Part shown: one piece after another, positions 23,574 through 30,589 of the stretch
How the letters are laid out: each line of letters begins with the position of its first letter
Numbering within the stretch: the stretch's first letter is position 1
Assembly (NCBI GenBank): GCA_949287395.1
Contig: CASEFZ010000004.1
Coordinates: 1-33,981, forward strand
Direction of reading: 5' to 3'
Source of the DNA: an uncultured Verrucomicrobiota bacterium
Lineage (GTDB): Bacteria > Verrucomicrobiota > Verrucomicrobiia > Opitutales > Intestinicryptomonadaceae
DNA: 33,981 bases
The notes under the pieces: model-generated
Told to the model about the DNA's origin: nothing
Databases searched by the model: none
The model's input: only the letters and a program-made list of their open reading frames with translations
Position numbers and translations under genes: made by a program

Positions 23574-25130
23574 TTATTGCCCATAGCCCGGCAGCGATTC
23601 CAAAATTTTTTTGAAATCCGCAAGCTTTTGCGCATATACTTCTGGATTCTTTGGCGTCTTAAAGAGCGTCCGCGAACAGAATTTATTTTCAAGCTCCGCC
23701 AAATTGATTCCTCCGGCTACACAGGCGGCTCTCATTGCGGCCCCCAGCGCCGCGGAATTGTGGGTGCGGCTCAAGCGGAAGACGGGAGCGTTGAATATGT
23801 CGGATATTGTCTGGGCTATTCCGTCGCTGCCGGAGGCCCCGCCTGTCAGAACAATGTTTTCGGGCTTGGAGCGCATCCGCTGCGCCTGTATGAACATGTT
23901 CATGAATTGCCCCTCTATAAACAGCCTGACTGCCCGGGCTTTGTCTTGGAGCGGATTTTTTATGCCGAAGAAAGCCGGCGCATGCGCGGCAACTTTCGGC
24001 GAAATTTCCGGAACGTAAAATGGAACCGCAAACATGCCGTCGTTTTTTGGAACGGAATTTTCAAAACTTTCCCTGTCAAAAAAATTCCAGTCTACTTGAA
24101 GCTCGTTTTTAAACGCCTCCCTTGCCAGAGAACCGTTCCTAAAACATATCAAATTCATGTATCCGCCCGACGGATTGCCGAATACATGCGCGTTTGCGAC
24201 CGGCGCATACACATTGTTTGAGCAAAAGAATGTGTCGCTTGTCCCAAGGCTGATTGCCGCATTTGAACCCTCTGAAGCGCCCACCCCAACAAGGCTTGCC
24301 GGATTGTCTCCGGTGAAAGCGCACACGCAGGCCCCGTCGGAAAAGCCGTAGTTGCGCCGGAAGTATTGCGCTATCTTTCCCGTTGCGCAGCCGGCGGCGT
24401 CTATTTTGGGAAGCTTTGCCTCCAGGCCGGGGGCAGTGGCGTCCAGCATTGTGCGGTCCCAAATGTTTTGCCTGAGGTTTAAAAGGTTCATGCCCGCGCC
24501 GTCTCCGAGATCGACAGGCATGTCTTTCCCGCACAGAACCGAACATATGAAGGACGAATTCAAGTGAATGCGTTTTGTGGCCTCATACACATCGGGATTT
24601 ACCCGGCGCATCTTGAGTATTTGCGCCGCCGTAAAGCGTTCTGTCGCAATCGATCCCGTAGCCTCTAAAACATAGTCTTCGCCGCCCGCCGCCGAGGTGA
24701 TCATGGCGCATTCGCGCGAGGTTGATGCGTCCATCCATATTGGAGATTTCTCGCTGCTGAAAAATTTTGCAATTCTTTCCGAAAGCGCTCCCTTTGCGGC
24801 TCCGTCCGATGCACCAAAAGCATTCTGGTCGGAAAGCCACACGCTTGCGTGCTGCTGCCCCGACCCCCCTATGGCTGAGACCTCCCCCAGGTTCATTCTG
24901 CGCGACAACCTCTCAAAAAGCAGGTCGAGCGCATCCAGCCACATACGCGGGTACGACCACACTTCAAGCGGGTTCGACGGGTTTGACACCGAACCCGCGC
25001 GCGTGCCGTAAGAAGGCAAGTCTCTCTCGAAATTTACGCTTTCCGAAAGCACATCCGCGCCGCCGCAATCTATTGCCACCGCCGTCAGCGATTGCGTGCT
25101 TGCGTCTATTCCGAGAAATTTTTCAGGCAT
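23574..25130 (-). CDS. xylB: Xylulokinase of the animal-XYLB-like type (FGGY family)
   Basis: A 518-residue FGGY sugar kinase, expected to phosphorylate D-xylulose to xylulose 5-phosphate with ATP in the cytoplasm. Seen: N-terminal FLGIDASTQSLTAVAID phosphate loop, FERDLPSYGTRAG, GGSGQQHASVW, SPIWMDASTSRECA, GDGAGMN with the probable catalytic Asp210, FTGDNPASLVGVGASEG, ISLGTSDTFF and the C-terminal LTGGASGSDGIAQTI adenosine site. Several of these blocks read more like eukaryotic XYLB than like E. coli XylB. It is the last gene of a four-gene minus-strand operon, 17 bp after the HEAT-like gene. Specificity for another ketose, such as ribulose, cannot be ruled out because the isomerase partner is of the fucose/arabinose type. 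Confidence 0.9.
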   Translation of the reverse strand: MPEKFLGIDASTQSLTAVAIDCGGADVLSESVNFERDLPSYGTRAGSVSNPSNPLEVWSYPRMWLDALDLLFERLSRRMNLGEVSAIGGSGQQHASVWLSDQNAFGASDGAAKGALSERIAKFFSSEKSPIWMDASTSRECAMITSAAGGEDYVLEATGSIATERFTAAQILKMRRVNPDVYEATKRIHLNSSFICSVLCGKDMPVDLGDGAGMNLLNLRQNIWDRTMLDATAPGLEAKLPKIDAAGCATGKIAQYFRRNYGFSDGACVCAFTGDNPASLVGVGASEGSNAAISLGTSDTFFCSNNVYAPVANAHVFGNPSGGYMNLICFRNGSLAREAFKNELQVDWNFFDRESFENSVPKNDGMFAVPFYVPEISPKVAAHAPAFFGIKNPLQDKARAVRLFIEGQFMNMFIQAQRMRSKPENIVLTGGASGSDGIAQTISDIFNAPVFRLSRTHNSAALGAAMRAACVAGGINLAELENKFCSRTLFKTPKNPEVYAQKLADFKKILESLPGYGQ

Positions 25131-25147
25131 CGTGCGAAGCTTTAGGC

Positions 25148-26212
25148 TTAGGATTTTTTTATCGCCGACAGTATTCTGTCAAGAGCCGCCTTGTATTCGT
25201 CGGAGGAATTCCCAACCGAAGCGGTAAGCAAGTTTACGGCCTTCTGTTTTGCGTCGTCGTCGACGCGTTTCAGCGCCGCCGAAAGCACCTTTACAAAGTT
25301 GGGCAGCTTAGATTTGTCGATCTGCCTAAAGGACGGCGCAAAAGCCTCAAGCGTGGACTTGCTTCCGACAGCCTCAAGAGCGGCAAACGCCTCTGAAAGC
25401 GCCTTTCCCCTGCATTCGGAGACGGCCTTTATCAGCTCGGCCTCGGCTTCGGAACACGCCCGGAGCCTCGCGGCCCTGAACGCGGTTATATCGCGCGCGG
25501 CAATTGCCTCGATTATCGCGGCGTCGGATTGCGCGCACTCCGCAAGCGCGTTTTCCAAAGACGCATTCGGCCTGTTTTTTGCTTCGGCAACTATCTTTTT
25601 TGCGCAGTCGGCGCCGCCCATGCGGGCAAGCGCAAAGCACCACGCTTTCGAGATGTTGTCGTTGGAGGGGGTTATGCGCATCAATATATCCTTCGAGCCC
25701 TCGCACTTGGGAAGATTTCTCAGCATGCGAATTTTTGCGCGTTCCGGGGCATTCTGGAAAGCCTTGTCAAAGGCTCCCCAGGCGGGCTGCCGATTGGCGC
25801 CGGGCTTCGCCATTAGGAATATGGCAGCCTTTGCCGTAACACATCCTTCCGCGTCCAACTTCGCCAAGTCTTGCGCAGCCTTTTCGTCAGCGTAGTAGGC
25901 CAGGGCCAAGACCGCCGCCGGGCAATCGTCCTTTCCGGAAAAAGCGGCGCGGCTAATTATCGGGTAGGCCTTCCGGCATTTCATGCAGCCGAGGGAATAT
26001 ATCACCCCTCCTTTGAGCTTTTTGTCGCCTATCTTGTCCAGCGCGGCAAGCAACTCGTCGGCCGCCCCCATGAATTCAAGCTCCAGCCTGGCGTTGTCCG
26101 CAACTCTGGCGTCGGAACTTAAAAGCCTCTTTGCGGCGTCGTCGCGCGAAGCCTGGGCGAACATTAAGGCGCATGTTAGCGCGCATGCCAATGTAAACAA
26201 ACACTTCTTCAT
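25148..26212 (-). CDS. Secreted HEAT-like repeat protein
   Basis: A 354-residue protein with a signal peptide (about 1-19, ending LMFAQ). The mature chain is almost all alpha-helical with ~30-residue repeats of HEAT/PBS-lyase type: RVADNARLELEFMGAADELL, KLKGGVIYSLGCMKCRKAYP, CPAAVLALAYYADEKAAQDL, with a CxxC pair in the second. Such solenoids bind partner proteins; no enzymatic motif is seen. Position, 3 bp after the oxidoreductase gene and 17 bp before the xylulokinase gene, makes it an operon member, but how a secreted scaffold serves a sugar pathway is unclear. Similar repeat proteins next to oxidoreductase genes are familiar in PVC genomes. Confidence 0.75.
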   Translation of the reverse strand: MKKCLFTLACALTCALMFAQASRDDAAKRLLSSDARVADNARLELEFMGAADELLAALDKIGDKKLKGGVIYSLGCMKCRKAYPIISRAAFSGKDDCPAAVLALAYYADEKAAQDLAKLDAEGCVTAKAAIFLMAKPGANRQPAWGAFDKAFQNAPERAKIRMLRNLPKCEGSKDILMRITPSNDNISKAWCFALARMGGADCAKKIVAEAKNRPNASLENALAECAQSDAAIIEAIAARDITAFRAARLRACSEAEAELIKAVSECRGKALSEAFAALEAVGSKSTLEAFAPSFRQIDKSKLPNFVKVLSAALKRVDDDAKQKAVNLLTASVGNSSDEYKAALDRILSAIKKS

Positions 26213-26215
26213 TGC

Positions 26216-27505
26216 TTAAACCCCCAGATAGTACGGCGCGCGGCGCGGACGCGAAAGCATTGCCTGGGCGCGCGCATTGTTGAGAACATTTTCGGTTTTC
26301 GGATCCCACTTGACGTGTTCTCCCAAGCGCAAGGCTATGGAGGAAAGCTGGCAAATGGTTGCGCTTCTGTGCCCTATTTCGGCAGGGCAAATATTGTCGC
26401 TGCCAAAACGCACCGCATTGATAAAGTCCGCGCGGTGGTCGTTTGAAATATGCAGGCGGGTGTCGGACGACTTCAGCGGCATGCTTGCAAGCCTCAACGG
26501 GGTTGTGGATATCCTCCCCCCGCGGCTGACTAGAACCTCCCCCTCTTCGCCTATAAATTGTATCATCTGGTTGTCGCGCGCCGGCGCATTCACAAACACG
26601 GTTATGCCGTCGGCATACCTGTAATGGCGGTGTTCCGAACCGTCGGAATTTGGCGGAAAGAAATCAACCGGGCCGGAATTGTCCATTCCAAGCGCCCACT
26701 GTATTATGTCAAAGTGGTGCGCGCCCCAGTCGCCTTCCTTGCGGGCGCCGTACTCGTAAAAGCAGCGCCAGCCGCTGCCGTAGTTGCCCATTACGCGGAA
26801 ATGGTTGTACGGGCGCCAAGGCGTCTGGCCCAGCCACATGTCGTAATCGAAGCCTTCGGGAATGGGCTCCTCCTTGAGGTCTTTGGGCTCCGGAGGAAAT
26901 TCGCCTATCATGGTGTTGATTCTCGTCACGCGCCCTATATAACCGTTCCTGACAAGCTCGGCCGCCTTTCTAAAGGCCCATTCGCTCCTCTGCTGCGAGC
27001 CAACCTGAAGCACGCCGCCGGTCTTCTTAACGGCGTCGGCAAGGGCGCGGCCCTCGCGCACGGTGAGGCTCATGGGCTTTTCCACGTACACAGCCTTGCC
27101 AGACTCTATGGCCTTTAGCGCTATGGCCACGTGCCAGTGGTCGGGCGTGCATATGCACACAACGTCAACGTCGTCGCGCGCTATAACGTCTTGATAGCGG
27201 TGGTAGGTGTCGCATTCCTTAAAGCCTATGTCCTTTCTGCCGCGCGCTATATTGTCAACTTCGTCCTTTGCATTCTTGAGATGCTGGGCGTGGACGTCGC
27301 ACACGGCGCAGACCCTCGTGTTGGCGGAACTGGCAAAGTATTTCCTGTGCCCTTCGGAAATCAGGCCGTTGCCTATCATGGCAACATTCAACATTTGGCT
27401 CGGGGCCGTTCCTCCCTTGCCAAGCAGCCTGGAGGGTAGAACCTGCACCGAGAGCATCGCCGCAAGGGCGGAATTGCCCAAAAACTTTCTTCTGGATATT
27501 TTCAT
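26216..27505 (-). CDS. Gfo/Idh/MocA oxidoreductase with twin-arginine signal
   Basis: A 429-residue NAD(P)-dependent sugar-type dehydrogenase. The twin-arginine motif SRRKFLG (residues 4-10) and hydrophobic segment predict folded export by the Tat system. The Rossmann start LNVAMIGNGLISEGHRKYF has a variant glycine pattern. VCICTPDHWHVAIALKAIE and YVEKPMSL (Glu142-Lys143-Pro144, the family's conserved EKP) follow, then the substrate domain with EGDWGAHHFDIIQWALGM. Members oxidise or epimerise sugars; some exported relatives act as glycosidases by transient oxidation. The substrate here is unknown. It is second in the minus-strand operon, 6 bp from the isomerase gene and 3 bp from the HEAT-like gene. 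Confidence 0.9.
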   Translation of the reverse strand: MKISRRKFLGNSALAAMLSVQVLPSRLLGKGGTAPSQMLNVAMIGNGLISEGHRKYFASSANTRVCAVCDVHAQHLKNAKDEVDNIARGRKDIGFKECDTYHRYQDVIARDDVDVVCICTPDHWHVAIALKAIESGKAVYVEKPMSLTVREGRALADAVKKTGGVLQVGSQQRSEWAFRKAAELVRNGYIGRVTRINTMIGEFPPEPKDLKEEPIPEGFDYDMWLGQTPWRPYNHFRVMGNYGSGWRCFYEYGARKEGDWGAHHFDIIQWALGMDNSGPVDFFPPNSDGSEHRHYRYADGITVFVNAPARDNQMIQFIGEEGEVLVSRGGRISTTPLRLASMPLKSSDTRLHISNDHRADFINAVRFGSDNICPAEIGHRSATICQLSSIALRLGEHVKWDPKTENVLNNARAQAMLSRPRRAPYYLGV

Positions 27506-27511
27506 GGCGCC

Positions 27512-28993
27512 TTATCCTTTAAACGGGTTTTCTGACGGATACGCCTCTTTGCTGGGAACGTAGATCTCATCCACCCCCAGCTGTTTGAGCGCGTCGAAAA
27601 GTATCGAACCGCAGTGGCAGAAGGCCACCGCCGCGTGATGGTGGAAACGCCCAAGCAGGCAGTTCCTGTAGAAGCGCATGAAGCCTTCTATGTGCGCAAC
27701 CCCAACCGAACCGAAGGTTTTGGGATCCACGTCTATAAACGAGCCTTCACATATGTATGCGCGCAGCTTGTCGCCCGACCCGTGCACCTGGAATATGGTT
27801 ATGTCGGAAGCCTTAATTGCGCCTTCAAGCGTTCCGCGCGTTATTTCCGGCTTCACCCCGGGCTCCATGAGGCGCGACATTATAAGCTGGTGGCAGACCT
27901 TTGGCTGATTCATGAATTTTGCCGGCACATTCCCGCAGTGGAACAGCCCTATTATGTCTTCAGACTTGTCGGCCAAAGAGGCGCAAAGCATATCCTTGGG
28001 TATGGTGTGGTTTATATCGAGCATTGTTGCCGCATTGCCCGATGCGTATTGGCAGGCGAGCTCCGCCACAAGGCTGTAGGCGTCGTTTTCGCACGCAACG
28101 GGAAACCCGTTTTCGGTAAGCCTCGAATTTACAAAGCACGGAACGTGCTTGGAAAAACTTTCCTGGCGCGTCCAGCACTGGGTGGTGGCGCCGGACAATT
28201 TCTTTGATTCCTTAAAATTCAGCAGGGCGCGTTCGTAAAGAGACATGCGCTCGGCAAGCGGAAGGTCTATGGAGCCGGCAGCCTCCATCATTTCGGCGGC
28301 TATCCCCTTCGCGCTTGCCGCGTCGGATTCCCTGATTCTGGCAATTTCCTCTTCGAGGTCGAATAGGCCCAGCTCCTCAATCTCCACGCCGATAGACATG
28401 AGCGACGCAACGTTGTAACTGCAGCTTTCAAAATCTCTCGGCCGCGGCCCGAAAAGCCCTATCGTGGCGTTGGAAAGCCCCTTAACAACCGCGGTTATTT
28501 TTGCGAACCTGGCTATTTCGCGGGCGGCAGAATCCGCGTCTACAAGGGGTTTCGAGGGAATGGTCACTTTTCCGGACAAGCCCCGCTTGGCTATCGCCAA
28601 AGAGGCGCTCATAAGCCCGCACAGGGCGTCGCCCCTTGCGGTGGATACGCTCTGCGAATTTTCTTCGGCGGCGGCCATAAGCAAAACGGGCTTGCCGAAA
28701 GCCTTTACAAAGTTGGCGTCCTCTATTTCGGGCGAGAAATTGCCAAGGTATAGTACCGCGGCGTCGCAGCCGCTCTTGGCAAAGAAATCCGCCGCGGCAG
28801 CAGCGTCTTCTTTAGACTCTATTATAGAGCATCTTCCCTCTGGCTGGACAACCTCAAAATCCTCGGGTTCCCCAAGAGCCTTCATTACGGCCGCCATCCT
28901 GCTTTGCGAAAGTTCCCGCGGGAAACAGTTGCGTGACGCACTTACAAGGCCGATTTTCACATTCGGCGAATATTTTCCGTTCTCAAGGTACAT
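27512..28993 (-). CDS. L-fucose/L-arabinose isomerase-family protein
   Basis: A 493-residue protein of the fucose/arabinose isomerase superfamily, which interconverts aldoses and ketoses using a divalent metal. Evidence: NVKIGLVSASRNCFPRELSQ at the N-terminus, GCDAAVLYLGNFSPEIEDA, IGLFGPRPRDFESCSYN in the middle, DINHTIPKDMLCASLADKSE with IIGLFHCGNVPAKF, and a C-terminal LGRFHHHAAVAFCHCG histidine cluster that could bind metal. Specificity cannot be read; with xylulokinase in the same operon a pentose is likely, L-fucose or D-arabinose possible. I moved the start to ATG 28993, preceded by AGGGAGA at good spacing; the longer frame starting at 29047 adds 18 residues unlike the family. It is the first gene of the operon. 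Confidence 0.82.
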   Translation of the reverse strand: MYLENGKYSPNVKIGLVSASRNCFPRELSQSRMAAVMKALGEPEDFEVVQPEGRCSIIESKEDAAAAADFFAKSGCDAAVLYLGNFSPEIEDANFVKAFGKPVLLMAAAEENSQSVSTARGDALCGLMSASLAIAKRGLSGKVTIPSKPLVDADSAAREIARFAKITAVVKGLSNATIGLFGPRPRDFESCSYNVASLMSIGVEIEELGLFDLEEEIARIRESDAASAKGIAAEMMEAAGSIDLPLAERMSLYERALLNFKESKKLSGATTQCWTRQESFSKHVPCFVNSRLTENGFPVACENDAYSLVAELACQYASGNAATMLDINHTIPKDMLCASLADKSEDIIGLFHCGNVPAKFMNQPKVCHQLIMSRLMEPGVKPEITRGTLEGAIKASDITIFQVHGSGDKLRAYICEGSFIDVDPKTFGSVGVAHIEGFMRFYRNCLLGRFHHHAAVAFCHCGSILFDALKQLGVDEIYVPSKEAYPSENPFKG

Positions 28994-29077
28994 ATTGAAT
29001 TTCTCCCTATAGTTAAGAATCCTTTTTGTCGCCCAACAAAACTCCATCCCCTACATCTCGGGGCGTCCTTAACACAA

Positions 29078-29083
29078 ATTCTA
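29078..29083 (-). promoter_or_regulatory. Possible -10 box of the isomerase operon
   Basis: TAGAAT on the minus strand (5/6 to consensus), about 85 bases before the isomerase ATG, in an AT-rich region with an A7 run upstream. No good -35 is found at 17 bases, so an activator such as the nearby AraC protein could be needed. Confidence 0.3.
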
Positions 29084-29160
29084 ACCTTTTTTTGCTGATA
29101 TTTCTTCAAAAATTTAACACTGTTGTATTTTAAACATTTTTTGCGCGCGGTGTAAAAAAC

Positions 29161-29188
29161 TTGACTTGTCGGCCTGCCGAAATATTTG
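29161..29188 (+). promoter_or_regulatory. Candidate promoter of the propeller/hydrolase pair, with palindrome in the spacer
   Basis: TTGACT (29161-29166), 16-base spacer, TATTTG (29183-29188), about 65 bases before the ATG at 29254. The spacer contains the perfect palindrome TCGGC-CT-GCCGA (29169-29180), a likely operator position. Confidence 0.5.
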
Positions 29189-29192
29189 CTCA

Positions 29193-29202
29193 CCCGTGCG
29201 GG
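29193..29202. promoter_or_regulatory. CCCGTGCGGG palindrome near the transcription start
   Basis: A perfect 4+2+4 inverted repeat lies 4 bases after the candidate -10 box. With the spacer palindrome it makes two dyads within 35 bases in the divergent regulatory region. Binding is inferred only. Confidence 0.35.
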
Positions 29203-29253
29203 AATCGCTAAATTTTTACAATTTATACTTTTTATCGGGGGGAGAGATTTTGA

Positions 29254-30579
29254 ATGTTTAGGCTATTTGTGTTGTGCTTGTTTGCATTGCAGCCTTTTTC
29301 CAGCGCCATGGCGGACGCGGAATTTTCCGGAGCGATGGCGCAAAGCCAATTCGGCCTTCCGGGAGAGAGAATAGGGGAACTTGCCCCCCGCGGAGCCACA
29401 AACGATCCACTGAGCGGAGAGGTCTTGCTTTCCCTTGACAACGGCATATATAAGCTGGATAAACAACTTTCCCTGCAGCGGATTGCGGACATTCCGCATG
29501 CGGGCTGCCGCCTGGCAAACGACGGCGTTAGAATTTACGCAATTAGCGACTACGTTGTTGTTCCCTACGAAAATGAGGGCGGCAAATGGGTTGCTAAAAA
29601 AACCGTCTATATCAATCCCGCGCCGATGCGCATATTTGTTGCGTCAACATCTTCGGGCTGGGGGGCGAAAGGGAAGTTCTTCGGGTACAATGCAAAGGAC
29701 GGTAAAGTCTATGCCTTCGATGCGGGGCTAAAACCTCTTGGGGCGGTGTTTGAGCCTCCAAAAATAGAGAAGGGAAGCGGGTATAAGTCGGTTGCGGTAA
29801 TGCCGGAGAGCGGCGATATGCTTCTCTCGACGGAGTATCCCGATTTGACAGTTTACAGGTTTTCACCCGACGGCAAACAAGTCTATGGCGGCGGCTGGCC
29901 GCTCAGGGGGCAGTACTGCGCCTCGGGCGGATTCGCTCTGGCGGGCGGAAAGTTATTTGCAATGCACGCGGGGATAAGCGAAGTTCCGGAGCGCATATTG
30001 TCGGTTGGAGATTTGGAGTCTGCCGGAGACGGAAGCGACATGCCTACATTTGGGATGGCCTCAGACGGCGCGGACGGCTTCTATGTGGCGTCGGCATGCG
30101 GGACAAAGCACTATCCCGACGGCTTTGGAACGGAGGCTAAGCGCAGGATAGGGGGCGTTGGGAAACTGAAGTCCATAGCGGTAAACTCGGGCATGGTGGT
30201 GTTTATAACCGACGGGTTTCTGTGCGCAATGATGTTGGACGATTTCAGCGATTCCGCAATGCTCTCCAACGGGCGCGAGCCGTGGCGCTGCGGCGCAAAT
30301 TGGGTTTCAAATCCGGAAATAATTGCGGCGTACGGCGGCGGATTTGCGGTTTACGATTCAAAACTCGACTGCGCGTGGGCCTTTAATCCGGCGTCAGATG
30401 GCGCGGAAAGGTGGGTGAAAATAGACACGGCCGGGGTGCCTGCCAGAAATTTCGTATTGTCTTTGAAACGGACTTTCAAGCCTCTTCCAAAATCCGTCGG
30501 GGAGCACGATGTTTGCGGCAAGTGGCTTGTCGGGCACGTGCCGTCGGAGAAGGCCATATTCCGCTATAAATTAAAGTGA
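29254..30579 (+). CDS. Secreted beta-propeller-like protein
   Basis: A 441-residue protein with a signal peptide (about 1-21, ending SSAMA). The mature chain is beta-rich with recurring blade-like segments: SGEVLLSLDNGIYKLDKQLS, LANDGVRIYAISDYVVVPYE, KDGKVYAFDAGLKPLGAVFE, SGDMLLSTEYPDLTVYRFSP. This fits a seven-bladed NHL/SMP30-type propeller. I see no catalytic signature and cannot name a family. The ATG at 29254 follows GGGGGGAGAG. It is transcribed with the glycoside hydrolase 10 bp downstream, so it may bind the same glycan or hold the enzyme at the surface. Confidence 0.75.
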   Translation: MFRLFVLCLFALQPFSSAMADAEFSGAMAQSQFGLPGERIGELAPRGATNDPLSGEVLLSLDNGIYKLDKQLSLQRIADIPHAGCRLANDGVRIYAISDYVVVPYENEGGKWVAKKTVYINPAPMRIFVASTSSGWGAKGKFFGYNAKDGKVYAFDAGLKPLGAVFEPPKIEKGSGYKSVAVMPESGDMLLSTEYPDLTVYRFSPDGKQVYGGGWPLRGQYCASGGFALAGGKLFAMHAGISEVPERILSVGDLESAGDGSDMPTFGMASDGADGFYVASACGTKHYPDGFGTEAKRRIGGVGKLKSIAVNSGMVVFITDGFLCAMMLDDFSDSAMLSNGREPWRCGANWVSNPEIIAAYGGGFAVYDSKLDCAWAFNPASDGAERWVKIDTAGVPARNFVLSLKRTFKPLPKSVGEHDVCGKWLVGHVPSEKAIFRYKLK

Positions 30580-30589
30580 GGTTTTTTGC

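Noticed and set aside
28994-29047. 18-residue N-terminal extension of the isomerase
   Set aside because: The ATG at 28993 has a good AGGGAGA site and family-like sequence follows; the extension lies in the leader.
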